DNA from: Tetragonia tetragonoides
Lineage: Eukaryota > Streptophyta > Magnoliopsida > Caryophyllales > Aizoaceae
Direction: 5' to 3'
Assembly (NCBI GenBank): GCA_038025085.1
Contig: CM076140.1
Span: forward strand, 6,311,501-6,375,500
DNA length: 64,000 nt
Numbering within the stretch: position 1 is the first letter of the stretch; every line of letters begins with the position of its first letter. A model generated the notes under the pieces. That model searched no databases. It had not been told where the DNA came from and saw nothing but the letters and a program-made list of their open reading frames with translations. The translations under genes were made by a program, and so were the position numbers. Positions 46,607 through 59,059 of the stretch are shown piece by piece.

Positions 46607-46714
46607 ATTTTAGGATGACGTTAAATTTTAGATGACTTAAGCCTAAAAACTCCTTACCATTAGATAGTTGCACACAATTTTTTTCCTAGATCTATTACAC
46701 AAATACGATATCGT

Positions 46715-47000
46715 ACACTCCTAGCAAGGCAGTGAATCAGTTGGCTTCTTCTTTCAGTGGAACATGAATTGACAATTGGTGAGATGAGACTCATGAGAGT
46801 ACGGCATAGGAAGTGAGGAGATGAACATGGCGTAGAACAGGAAAGGGGAGGGGATGAGCATGAGGAGAAAAACATATAAGAGGGGAACTTGAAAGTTGAA
46901 AGCTGTAAGTTTTAGAGGTCAAAAGATTTAGGGCAAAGCGTCAATTTTTTTTTCACTAAATCAAGTCGAATGACCCAGAAACAAAACAAATCAACTTGTC
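46715..47000. repeat. Segmental duplicate of 50290-50580
   Basis: GGTGAGATGAGACT, GGGGAGGGGATGAGCAT, GAGGTCAAAAGAT and CACTAAATCAAGTCGAATG occur in the same order in both. The first is upstream of P450 copy 3, the second upstream of copy 4. It marks the boundary zone of a tandem duplication unit. Confidence 0.8.
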
Positions 47001-48039
47001 ACACCATCCATCAATTGACACGGTATGATATTGATATATGAGTCATCCATTAATCACCTAAAACGGGCTTGGCCGGACGTGGGTCGGGCATGACATGATT
47101 TTTAAGCCCATAGACATGGCCGGCAAGTGTGTTTGGTCCGGCCTAACGGGTTGGGTCCTTATAAATTTACCCAATCATCTTGTCTATACCTGCCCATTTT
47201 CCAGGCCGAATGGACAAGTGCTATGGGGCGGCCTGCCCTTGATCAGTTCTAATAGTCTTCTTGCAATGAACCCAACTCTGTCAATAACTTGGTCGAAATT
47301 AAATCCCTGACCTCTGTTCATCGGAAGCACGATCTTCCCGTTGGTCACTGAGCTGTCAATTTCTCGTCCTAATTTTGCGAATGGATCGCAATAATGTCCA
47401 GAGTATCTCATAGACTGGTGCGTCTGTATAACATTTAATCCAATTTTCTTCAAATGTCCCACTTTTCAATTTTTATTCCAAATCTGTGATTATTTTTGGA
47501 TTATCTGCAATCATATCTTCTTCTGTAGGCCCTTGTTTTTGAATTTTACTCCAATACATTTTCCTTCTTTTGTCCCTTTTATGTTTATTGTTTTGTCCAT
47601 TTTTGTAGGGCCCTAAAGGTGTTTCATGAATTGCCTCAATGAATCTCACTCTAGGTTTTTTTTTCTTTCTTTTTTCTTTTTGTTGTTGTTGGGCTTTTTA
47701 CTTGGAATCAGTCATCCATAGAAATTCTACAAACCTATGTATCTGAAGTTCTGAAGTCTGAAACTAATTAGTAAGAAACCGGTACCATTACGAATAAATT
47801 GAAGCTAATTCAAGTAGCTAAGCTAAAAACAAGAGAACTGCATTGCAATTTCAGTATATACCATGAAATCACAAAATATTGCCTTTCACTGAGATGTTGC
47901 AAATTCTAGTTACATCGGAACTTTTTTAAGGCACGATATCACAGGGAGAAATTAAATTGTAGCTTAATACTATCATATAACACACAATAACAATGACATT
48001 TTCCAATTATTTTTAGTAAGCCATGTTCCTTGGAACCAA
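47001..48039. other. 3' flank of P450 copy 4
   Basis: It holds a GC-rich stretch (47060-47240) and sequence paralogous to the 3' flank of copy 1 (47365-47700). No gene recognised; the reading frame at 47095-47310 has no family features. Confidence 0.5.
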
Positions 48040-49988
48040 TCACCTAGAAAATGGGATAGCATGAAGTGGCTGAACCTTTTGCAGTGTGAGCCCAAACTTC
48101 TCTTCTACATCTATATCTGTTGGATTAACCCCTTTAGGAGGCTTCCAATTGAAGGAATGAAGCAAGTTTGCCAACATAAGATGCACCATTCTATAAGCCA
48201 GTGGCAACCCAGGGCACATTCTTCTTCCTGCTCCAAAGGGTATGAGCTCGAAATCCCGACCTTTGACATCAATTTTTCTCTTCAGAAACCTTTCGGGTTC
48301 AAATGATTCTTGGTTGGGCCAAATGCTTGGGTCATGGCCAATCGCCCATATATTGACCCATACTTGTGCATCATTGGGCACAATATAGTCACATAGTTGT
48401 ACATCCTTTTCGGCCTTGTGAGGTATCAAAAATGGGGCTGGTGGGTGTAATCTCAATGTTTCTTTCACTACTGCTTGAGTGTAAGTTAATTTTGAGATAT
48501 CTGATTCTTGGACTGAACCATCCTTGCCTATGACTTGGTCAATTTCAGTTTGAGCTTTTGACATCTTTTCTGGATGGTGTAGCAATTCTGTCATTGCCCA
48601 CTCCACTGTGCTAGAGGATGTATCCGTCCCTGCTTCAAACAAATCCTGACAAACAAAGAGATTCAAACATTTCCTCCATCAATGACTAGCTAGAAGCAAC
48701 AGTGAGTCTCCTAACTTTTAAGCTGTCATATTTATTTGCCGATGGGCTAACCTTTTACATGCCAGTTTGGGTATTCTGTGGCGTCTCTGGAGTCTTGTTT
48801 GTTATGCTTATCTTTTACTCTTCTCTATTATGCGCTTACTTTGTTGGTTATTTTGCCTCAATACATTACTCTTCCTAGTTTTTTACTGTATTTATTAACA
48901 ATTCCTTATATATAGAAAACAAAGCTGTTTTTCAGTTATTAGATTGCCTTCAACTTGCTAGTACTGAAACATCATATAAATCCCAAAAAAAACTTATGTA
49001 TCATAATCTAATTAATCGGACAACCTACGAGTTAGTTGAAGCTAAATTGATCATTTATAATCATTGGAGATGTAGCTGAAGATTAAGTACTTGAGTCTGA
49101 TTTAGTACTTACAATGAGAATATGTTCAACATCATCAAGGCTCAGCTCATTTTCCTTAACAAGCTTGAGGAGAGTGCCCAGAACATCATCCTTAGCCTCT
49201 TTCAGATCTTTTAATCTTTTTTCAATGATCTCCTCAAAAACTCCGAGTATCCTGGAAAATAGAACTGTATTCCTTCTCCTCACCCCTTGCAAATCCAACT
49301 GCTTTAGCAACGGGAAGAAATCTGACACGTTAGGTCTCCCAGCCTCTTCCATCAAATGCCAAACAAGATCCCTGAACTCTTGTGAATGATGCGAAGAATC
49401 GTGGCTGCACAAATCGATTGAGAAAAAGGTGTTGGACAACAGGTTAAGCGAAGTGGTAAATGCGGCCTTGCCAACATCGATTGCTAGCCCTTTTCCACAG
49501 CAACCCAATGCATAACCAACCAGCTCGTCCATCTTCTTCCGCCTTGTGCCCTCGCTGGCATCAAGCCGTTGGTTGGTGAACAACTGGATGGTTATGATCT
49601 TCCTAAGGTCCCGCCGCTTGGGGCAGACCGGGAGCCAAACCATGGAGTATTTGGCATGATTTCCAACCCCAGCAACATCCGGGACTTTCCTACTAGCGAA
49701 GGCCAAGTCATGCTTGACGAACATTTCTTTGGCTATGCTTGGGGAGGATATCACTATGTTGGTAATGCTCCCTAGCTTGAGAGACATTAAGGGTCCATAG
49801 ATTTTCGAGAGTTTGGTGACTGACTGATGAGGCTTGTTGCCTAGGAGGTCGATGTTGCCTATGATTGGCCATGGTTTTGGTCCTGGAGGTTGTTTGGATT
49901 GTCTGGACTTTGGATATGAAAAGAGCTAGTGAAGCAAGATGAGGAGGATAGGCAGGAGTACAAGCGATGATATGGAGTAATATTCCAT
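48040..49988 (-). pseudogene. CYP76-like cytochrome P450, copy 4 (single nonsense codon)
   Basis: Exon 1 49988-49113 (292 codons) and exon 2 48645-48040 (201 codons plus TGA), with a 467-bp intron. The only break is TAG at codon 21 (49928-49926), where paralogues have TTG, inside the N-terminal anchor. The hinge is slightly altered ([10 protein letters not shown]). [20 protein letters not shown] and [10 protein letters not shown] are intact. The next in-frame Met (49787) would give a protein without anchor or hinge. It could be a very recent pseudogene, a null allele or a base-call error; copy 3 is its closest relative. Confidence 0.85.
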
Positions 49989-50706
49989 TTTGTAGTGATA
50001 GAAAGTTAAAAGGTACTTAAATTGATCAGATAACTCATATGGACAATGGAGTGATTTGCTTATTTATGTTGAACTCCGTAATTGCTAGCTGTAGCTGAGG
50101 GAAAATGGAATATGGCGAAGTTGGGGATGGAGACAAAGCAGATATTTGGATGTCCCACTTCCAATGCTTTGACATGTACCCAACACTCCTTAGTTCGGCA
50201 AAATAGTTTGTTGGAATGAAATTTTTTGCATGTTAGGCAAATAATGAGGAGTATGATGTCAGTACAATTACACTCCTAGGTGGCCTGGAGTTGGCTTTCT
50301 TTTTCAGTGGGACATGAATGGAATTTTGGTGAGATGAGACTGATCATAAGAGTACAGCATAGGAAATGAGGAGATGAACAAGGCATTGAACAGGAAGGGG
50401 GAGGGGATGAGCATCTAGGAAAAATTTATATAGGAGGGGAACTTGAAATAAAGTTGAAAGCTATAAGCATTAGAGGTCAAAAGATCGAGGGCAAAACATC
50501 AAATTTTCTTTCACTAAATCAAGTCGAATGCCCCAGGAACAAAATCAACATGTTACACCATCAATTAGATGACACCATGAAGAATCGAAAAAGAAAATTT
50601 TCACCTTGTAGAGTTTTTAAAATATAGTGGCACCATGTCGAATATTTTTTTTTTTTTTGCTTTCTTTCTTTCAAATGAGCAATATGGCCTGTTTTTGGTT
50701 AATTTT
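49989..50706. other. Upstream region of P450 copy 4 and 3' flank of copy 5
   Basis: 49990-50215 and 50290-50580 are paralogous to DNA upstream of copy 3. A T run lies at 50646-50659. No gene is seen. Confidence 0.55.
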
Positions 50707-52793
50707 TCACTTATAACATGGGACAGCCTGAAGTGGCTGAAGTTTTTGCAGTGTAATTCCAAACTTTTCTTCCACATCAACATCTTGTTGACTTACCCCA
50801 TCACCGAGCTTCCAATTAAAGAAATGAAGCAAGTTTGCCAGTATTAGATGAACCATCCTATGAGCTAGTGGCATCCCAGGGCATATTCTTCTTCCTGCTC
50901 CAAAGGGTATGAGCTCAAAATCTCTACCTTTGACATCAATGTCTCTATCCAAAAATCTTTCGGGTACAAATGATTCCGGGTTTGGCCATACACTTGGATC
51001 GTGTCCAATCGACCAAACATTGACCCATACTTGTGCATCTTTGGGCACAATGTAGTCACCTAGTTGTACATCCTTTTCGGCCTTGTGGGGTACCAAAAAA
51101 GGGGCTGGTGGATGTAATCTCAATGTTTCTTTCACTATTGCTTGAATGTATGAAAATTTTGAGATATCTGTTTCTTGGATCGATCCATCCTTGCCTATGA
51201 TTTGGTCGATTTCAGTTTGAGCTTTAGTCATTGTTCCAGGATTGCGTAGCAATTCTGTCATTGCCCACTCCACTGTGCTCGATGTTGTATCTGTCCCTGC
51301 AACAAACAAATCCTGACGTACACAAAGAACCTTCACGATAAGCAAATAGCAGTATATAATTCCTCCCATCCATCAAAGTTGCTAGCATTACGTTAGTCTG
51401 CTTGAAATACTTGGCCGAAATACTTGGTTCAGCTTGTAACATAATTTTTAAATTGTAACGTGAGTACTTTTTAATTGGTTCAGCTTAACCTCATAGGATC
51501 CAACCAAGGCAATGGAGGTAGCAAACAGCACCAATAAGAGAGAAGATGGGAAAAAAACATTGAAAAGAAAAGGCGAAAGAAAATACAGAAGAGACAGATG
51601 GTAACTCTCCTAATAAACTTATTATCTGTGATTTTTGGTGCTGATATACTGAACCGTTTATATGTCTGTTTTGGGGGTTCGGTGCGGTGCTCTTTGTTTG
51701 ATGTGCTATCTTTTGTTCTTTTCTATATGCCCATAAGCTGTTATCTATTTATTTATTTTGCCTCAATAGATTAGCCTTCCTACCTTTTTTTCAGATATAT
51801 TTAGTTCGCCTACAACTTTCCATCAATCATCCACATGATTCCAAACAAAACATATGCATCTGAATCTGAATCTGTATAGATCAAGTACTCTAGTATGATT
51901 TAGTTAGTACTTACCATGAGCATATGTTTGACATCATCAAGGCTAAGCTCATTTTCCTTAACAAGCTGGAGTAGAGTACCCATCACATCATCCTTAGCGC
52001 CCGCTGAATCTCTCAATCTTTCGTCGATAATCTCCTCGAATACTCCTAGCATCTTGTAAAAAGGACCCTTACTCCTCCTCATCACCCCTTGCAAATCAAA
52101 GGGCCTAAGCAACGGAAACAAATCCGAGACATTAGGCCTCCCACCCTCTTCCATAAAAAGCGAAACAATTTCCTTAAACTTAAACAAATGTGAAGCACTT
52201 TCATCAAGGCTGCTCAAATCGATCGAGAAAAATGTGTTAGACAACAAGTTAAGCGAGGTAGTGAACGCGGCCTTACCAACTTGGATTGCTAGGCCTTTTT
52301 CACAACACTGACGTGCATAGTCAACCAGCTCATCCACCTTCTTTCGCCTTATGCCCTGGCTAGCATCTAGGCGTTGGTGGGTGAATAGTTGGATGGTTGC
52401 GATCTTCCTAAGGTCTCGCCACTTGGGGCAAACTGGGAGCCAGATCATGGAGTATTTGGCATGATCTCCAACCCCAGCAACATCCGGGACTTTCCTACTA
52501 GCAAAGTCTAAGTCATGTTTGACAAACATTTCTTTGGCTATGCCAGGGGAGGATATCACTATACTGGTGATGCTTCCTAGCTTGAGAGACATTATGGGTC
52601 CGTAGATTTTCGAGAGCTTGGCGATTGACTGGTGAGGTTTGCCACTAAGGAGGTGGATGTTGCCTATGATTGGCCATGGTTTTGGTCCTGGAGGGAGTTT
52701 TGATTGTCTGGGTTTTAGAAAGAGAAAGAGCAATGGAAGCAAGAGGAGGATGGTGGAGAGGAGTACGAATGATGATATGTTCCAAAGTTCCAT
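50707..52793 (-). CDS. CYP76-like cytochrome P450, copy 5 (intact)
   Basis: Exon 1 52793-51915 (293 codons) and exon 2 51312-50707 (201 codons plus TGA) give 494 residues; the intron is 602 bp with GTAAG/CAG borders. Anchor: [20 protein letters not shown]. Hinge LPPGPKPWP at about 34-42, [19 protein letters not shown] and [10 protein letters not shown] with the heme Cys near 437 are all present. It differs from the others at the start (MELW, not MEY), in SHLFKFKEI around residue 210, and at the end (VPCYK). Expected to be an ER-bound monooxygenase of the CYP76 family; substrate unknown. With copy 2 it is the only array member with no lesion seen. Confidence 0.92.
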
Positions 52794-53651
52794 TGTAGTG
52801 ATGATAAGAAAAATCGTGGAGAATAGTTAAATAAACTAGATGGAGCATAGATTGTCCATTGATGTTCGGCTCAATATTCATTTTAAACCCATCCAGTATG
52901 GGTTGGTAAATGTGGGAACATGGCAACGCTTGGGCAAGGAGGAACCGCGTTCCCAAGATGAGAGTTGGGAATAAACTACTCCATAAAATGAAACATTGCG
53001 CCCCAATAGAACAGTTGAGGAATAAACTAAACTAAAAGGAGATTTTTCTTTGTTGTTCTTTTTTTGACCAGCACACTACTTGTTGTTTAATTGCTTGAAT
53101 GCTTAAATTAGTACTTGTATAGCAGATCTCATCTGTATCTCCAATTGAAATCTCCCAGTAGCTTTACTCCCCTGAGAAAGGCGCTTACCGCAGTTGTCAA
53201 ACAACCCCAACTCCCCAAAACCCCCAACACAATATGACTTGAGGAAGACAGGGAACCCTACATACCCTTCCCTTATAGGAACTAGCCTAGTCTTCTATTG
53301 TTCTTTGTCCATATTAACAGTCAAACAAGTTAATTAGTCTAAACTCTAAAGTAATCCAAATTGATTGCTGTTCATTGTGATTTTGTATGGTTCTTGTTTC
53401 ACAAAAACTTTTAGACGCGCACGAAATCAAATAGGAGGATTCGCTTTAAGTTAATACTACTAACAAACAGTAAAAAAACAATCGTTTTCTCCTTTATGTA
53501 TCAATAAGCCATATGGCCAATAATATTTAATAACTATCACAAAGTAGGTCACAATATCATACTGATTACTGATTGCAGAGGAAAACATATCGGTAGTGTG
53601 ACCTTTTTGTCTAAGAAAATGATGGAGTAGTATACTTATTTTATTACTCAA
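52794..53651. other. Spacer between P450 copies 5 and 6
   Basis: No gene, repeat or clear regulatory motif was recognised. AT-rich. Confidence 0.45.
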
Positions 53652-55597
53652 TCACCTGGGACAGGGGACAGCCTGAAGTGGCAGAAATTTCTGTAGTGTA
53701 ATCCCAAACTTTTCTTCCACATCTATAGCTGCTGGAGTAGAGCCGTCACTAGGCTTCCAATTGAAGCAATGAAGCAAGTTTGCTAACATTAGATGCACCA
53801 TCCTATAAGCCAGTGGAATCCCATTCTTCCTGCTCCAAAGGGTATGAGCTCGAAATCCTGACCTTTGACATCAATTTCTCTTTCCAGAAACCTTTCGGGT
53901 TCAAATAGTTCCGGATTAGGCCAGACACTTGGATCGTGACCAATCGACCATACATTAACCCATACTTGTGAATTCTTGGGAACGGTATAGTCACATAGTT
54001 GTACATCCTTTTCGGCCATGTGAGGTATCAAAAATGGGGCTGGTGGGTGTAATCTCAGTGTTTCTTTCATTACTGCTTGAATGTAAGGTAACTTTGAGCT
54101 ATCTGATTCTTGGACTGATCCATGCTTGCGTATGACTTGGTCGATTTCAGTTTGAGCTTTCAACATCTTTTCTGGATGGCGTAGCAGTTCTGTCATTGCC
54201 CACTCTATTGTGCTAGAGGTTGTATCTGTTCCTGCTATAAACAAATCCTGACAAATATAGATCAAACATGTGACCATCAGGGTGGGCAATGTTCTATTTC
54301 AATGACTATGAGGTTGTTAGATAGAATAGCAGCAACGAGCGAGTATCCTGACTTTTAAGCTGTGATCTTTTTTGCTGCTGTGATCAATCTATAAATGTCT
54401 GGTTTTTCCGTAGTCTGCACTCTGCAGTGTCTTTTCCTTGTGCTCAACTTTTTTATCTTTACCATATGCCCTTAATTAAGCTGTTCAACTTTTTTATCTT
54501 TACCATATGCCCTTAATTAAGCTGTTCGTTGTTTTGTCCCATAAATAAAATATTTTATATGATTGCCTAGAACTTGCTATCATCTATCCATCTAAACCAG
54601 AAAAACTCCTATCTTCTGAATCTAAGTGATAGGACAACCTTACCAATTAATTGAAGCTTATTAAAGCAGCTACAAAGCATTAGAAAGCCAGCTGCTAGTA
54701 CTACTATGATTTAGTACTTACTGCGAGGAATGCTTGACATCATCAAAGCTAAGCTCATTTTCCTTAACAAGCTTAAGAAGAGTGTCCAATACATCATCCT
54801 CAGCCTCTGTCAAATCTCTCAATCTCTCATCAATAATCTCCTCGAAGACTCCCATTAATGTGTAAAAATAACCCATAGTTCTTCTCATGACCCCTTGCAA
54901 GTCCAAGTGCTTTAGCAATGGGAAGAAATCCGACACATTAGGTCTGCCACCCTCTTCTAATATATGCCAAATTAGATCCTTGAACTCTCTCGAATGTGAT
55001 GAAAGCGAAGAATCATGGCTGCTCATATCGATCGAGAAAAGAGTGTTTGACAATAGGTTAAGTGAAGTGGTAAATGCGGCCTTGCCAACGTCAATGGCTA
55101 GGCCTTTCTCAGAGCAGTGCCGTGCATAACCAACCAGCTCATCCACCTTCTTCCGCCTTATGCCCTCACTTGCATCTAGTTTTTGGCTTGTGAACAAGTG
55201 GATGGTTGCGATCTTTTTGAAGTTCTGCCATTTGGGGCAGACAGACAACAGAGTGTTTCTCATGGTTGTTGGCCCTGGCAGCTTCCGAGACATGCCTACT
55301 AGCAAAGGCTAAATCATGTTTGACGAACATTTCTTTGGCTATGGTAGGGGAGGATATCACTATTGTGGTCATGCTCCCTAGCTTGAGAGACATTAAGGGT
55401 CCATAGATTTTCGAGAGCTTGGCGACTGACTGATGAGGCTTGTTGCCGAGGAGGTGGATGTTGCCTATGATTGGCCATGGTTTTGGTCCTGGAGGGAGTT
55501 TGCGTTGTCTGGATTTTGGAGATAGAAAGAGCAAGTGAAGCAATATGTGGATGATAATGGGGAGGAGTACAAGTGATGATACGGGGTAGTATTCCAT
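53652..55597 (-). pseudogene. CYP76-like cytochrome P450, copy 6 (heme site deleted)
   Basis: Exon 1 55597-54722 and exon 2 54247-53652. Three lesions are visible by comparison with paralogues. An 8-bp deletion near 55245 shifts the frame after HSVVCLP. A changed exon-1 end (KHSSQ instead of KHMLM) loses one base before the donor. A 10-bp deletion near 53822 removes the codons around the heme-ligand cysteine and shifts the frame after PFGAGR. The rest (MEYYPVSSLVLLP anchor, hinge, [18 protein letters not shown]) is recognisable. No functional enzyme can be made. Confidence 0.9.
54445..54526. repeat. Perfect 41-bp tandem duplication in the intron of P450 copy 6
   Basis: A unit starting CAACTTTTTTATCTTTACC and ending AAGCTGTT occurs twice without a spacer (54445-54485, 54486-54526). 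Confidence 0.95.
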
Positions 55598-56196
55598 TTT
55601 CTAAAAGTCAGTTAAATTAATCAGATACGCATATGGAGTGATTGCTGGGAACATTTATGTTTTATTCAATCATTGCTGGGAAGATGTAGGAATATGGAGA
55701 AGAAACAGACAAGGTTCCCAAGGACGTTTTTTGGAGGGGTCCCAGACCCTTATTAGTTTGGTAAGTACTCCTAAGATATTTTGTTGGAAAGATATTACTC
55801 ACCTATGATATATAAATTGTTTTGTTGTATGTAGCTGTAACAGTAGCTGTAGCTGCGGGTGGGAAATCAGTTAATTAGTATAGCTTAAACAGTTAAATCC
55901 AATACAGATTGTGTACCACTTTCTATCTCAATCACATCATATTCGTTATTTGGTCATGTGTCGCATTTAATAATAAAATAAATAAATTTCCGTAAGTATG
56001 ACAGAGCGACAAACTATGTACCTTTATAAAAAAAAAAAAGTATCACAAACTGTATCACATTATCTTTTTTTTGATAGGAATATCACATTATCATACTGAG
56101 TGCAAGAAAACATGTCACAATGTGACAATGTCGTCTAAGAAAAACATTACAACAACAGCCTCTTTTTTTTTTCCTTGTGTTTTTTGGTTTGATCAA
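55598..56196. other. Spacer between P450 copies 6 and 7
   Basis: AT-rich, no gene recognised. Contains short A and T runs. Confidence 0.45.
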
Positions 56197-58288
56197 TCAC
56201 CTAAAACATGGGATAGCCTGCAGTGGTTGAAGCTTTTCCAGTGTGATGCCAAACTTTTCTTGCAAATCTATATCTTCTGGATTGACCCCATCACCAGGCA
56301 TCCAATTAAAAGAATAAAGCAAGTTTGCCAACATTAGATGAACCATCCTATGAGCTAGTGGCATCCCAGGGCATATTCTTCTTCCTGCTCCAAAGGGTAT
56401 GAGCTCGAAATCCCGACCTTTGACATCAATTTCTCTTTCCAAAAACCTTTCAGGTTCAAATGATTCCGGGTTTGGCCATACACTCGAATCGCGGCCAATC
56501 GACCATACATTCACCCAAACTTGTGCATTTTTGGGCACAATGTAGTCACCTAGTTGTATATCCTTTTCAGCCTTGTGTGGTAACAAAAATGGGGCTGGTG
56601 GATGCAATCTCAATGTTTCTTTCACTATTGCTTGAATGTATGGCATGTTTGATATATCTGATTCTTGGACTGACCCTTCCTTGCTTATAACTTGATTGAG
56701 TTGACTTTGAGCTTTTGCTATCTTTTCAGGGTGGCGTAGTAATTCCGTCATTGCCCACTCCAATGTGCCAGAAGTTGTATCTGTCCCAGCTACAAACAAA
56801 TCCTACCATAAAAAAAATGAAGTAACAGTGAGTCACCTATCTACGTATCTGTGATATCTTGTTCTGATCCGCTCAATTTCCTTAAATGTCGGTTTTCGGT
56901 GTAATGTGGTGTCTCTTGTTTGTTATTTATGCTGATATTTTGTTTCTTTCTAGATGTCATTCCGTGTTTGTTATGTTTGCCCTCAATGAACTACCCTTCC
57001 TAACTCCCAAAAAAAAAAAGAAAAAAGAAAGAAATACCCTTCCTGACTTTAACTTAGGATCAATCATCCACATGAAATTGGTCGACTAGCAGAACCCTAT
57101 GTTTCCCAGATCGGGAATTCGAGAATCGGGTTTGGTGAGGATCCGAGCATCGGGCTCGCATATTGTAAGGATTTTTTCCCATTTTGTTGCTAATTTGAAG
57201 TGTCTAAGTGTTAATCTCGTATCTTAGTGTCCGATATTCGGACACGGATACTTCTCTTGGAATGAAGAGTTCGAAAATCATAGGCAGAACGGGAACCTAT
57301 GTATCTGAATCTAGTATTGAGGGGACAGACTCACGAACTAATATAGTAGCTAATTTAAGCAGCTACAAATATTGGAAAAACAGCTGAAGATGCACTATGA
57401 TTTTGGTACTTACAAAGAGCATATGCTTGATATCATCAAGGCTGAACTCATTTTCCTTAACACGCCTGAACAGTGTGTCCAGCACATCATCCTTAGCTTC
57501 TGTTGAATCTCTCAATCTTTCATCAATGATCTTGTCAAAAACTCCCATCATCTTGTAAAAAAGACCAGTAGTCCTTCTCCTGATCCCTTGCAAATCCAAG
57601 GGCTTCAGCAACGGAAAGAAATCCGATACGTTAGGCCTCGCACCCAATTCCAACAGATGCCAAACAAGTTCCCTAAACTCTCGCGAATCAGAAGAATCAT
57701 GGCTGCCCAAATCGATCGAGAAAAAGGTGTTAGACAACAAGTTAACTGAGGTGGTAAACGCGGCCTTGCCAATGTCAATGGCTAGGCCTTTTTGGGAGCA
57801 CTGTAATACATAGGCAACCAGCTCATCCACCTTCTTTCTCCTTATACCCTCGCTAGCATCAAGCCGTTGGTTGGTTAACAACTGGATGGTTGTGATCTTC
57901 CTAAGGTCGCGCCACTTGGGGCAGACCGGGAGCCAGACAATAGAGTGTTTATCATGGTTTCCTACTCTACCAACATCCGGGACTTTCCTACTAGAAAAGG
58001 CTAAGTCATGTTTTAGGAACATTTCTTTGGCTATACCAGGGGAGGATATCACTATGGTTGTGATGCTCCCTAGCTTGAGAGTCATTAAGGGTCCATAGAT
58101 CCTAGAAAGCTTAGCGACCGATTGGTGAGGCTTGTCACCGAGGAGGTGAGTGTTGCCTATGATTGGCCATGGTTTTGGTCCTGGAGGGAGTTTGGATTGT
58201 TTGAATTTTGGTGAGAGAAAGAGCAAGTGAAGCAAGATGATGAAGATGATAGAGACAAGTATAAGTGATGGTGTGGTGCAATTTCCAT
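56197..58288 (-). pseudogene. CYP76-like cytochrome P450, copy 7 (1-bp deletion at codon 3)
   Basis: Exon 1 58288-57414 and exon 2 56802-56197 (201 codons plus TGA), with a 611-bp intron. Relative to copy 2 (ATGGAATATTGCAC), the start reads ATGGAAATTGCAC: one T is missing, so the ATG at 58288 is out of frame with an otherwise uninterrupted P450. No other in-frame ATG occurs before the internal MTLKLGS. The body is intact, with hinge [30 protein letters not shown] and [10 protein letters not shown]. It may be a fresh pseudogene or a sequence error; if the base is restored by resequencing, the gene would be whole. Confidence 0.85.
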
Positions 58289-58504
58289 TGTGGTGGTATA
58301 GGTTAGAATGATTTGCTAATCCTGAAGGTTGGCTGGTGTATATGTTGGACTTCTTAGATCAATTCTCTTTCTTTAGGAATTAGGATGCATCCATAAATGC
58401 TCGGGGAAATGGGAATTTATTTTTTTTAATTAATTGTTTTTGGTGCAGGGCGGATAAATGAGGATATGGCAATAATCTAGATTAGGTATTTGGTTGGAAA
58501 ATAT

Positions 58505-59051
58505 TAGAGCTCAAAAGCTAACACGACACGACAACACGACACGAATCGGACATGAATGTAGCGGGTTAGTGTTGAGAGGTTTCGACCCGTTTAATTAAAT
58601 GGGTCGACACGAGTAACACGTTTAGTTAAATGGGTTAGGTTAAGGTTGAGATTTCCGACACGAAAACAACCTGCTTACGACACGTTTAATTTTAATTGTC
58701 AAATTTAAGTTCAAATAATTTGTAACAAGTAAATAATGTAATAGAATCTCACCTATCTTGAGCATTTTAATAATTTTAGACCGTTGAATATACACTTATA
58801 TTGTTAGAACTTTAAACTTGTAGGTAAAATTTATGTTTTTTCTCATATTTTAATTATTTTAGAATATAAGTAGAGATAAACAGGTTAACAGGTCATTAAA
58901 CAGGTAACACGATTATGAAACAGGTCAGGTGTAGGTCAAGGATTTTCGACACGATTAATAAATGGGTTAGGTTTGGGTCAAAGGATTCTCGACACGTTTA
59001 ACCTTGACAAAAACACGAACACGACACGACCTGACCTATTTGACAGCTCTA
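58505..59051. mobile_element. hAT-type MITE with exact 8-bp target duplication
   Basis: The ends TAGAGCTCAAAAGC and GACAGCTCTA are inverted at their tips (TAGAGCT/AGCTCTA). GAAAATAT flanks both sides exactly (58497-58504, 59052-59059). Subterminal regions are full of ACACGACACGAC on the left and AACACGACACGACC on the right. No coding region. Confidence 0.88.
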
Positions 59052-59059
59052 GAAAATAT

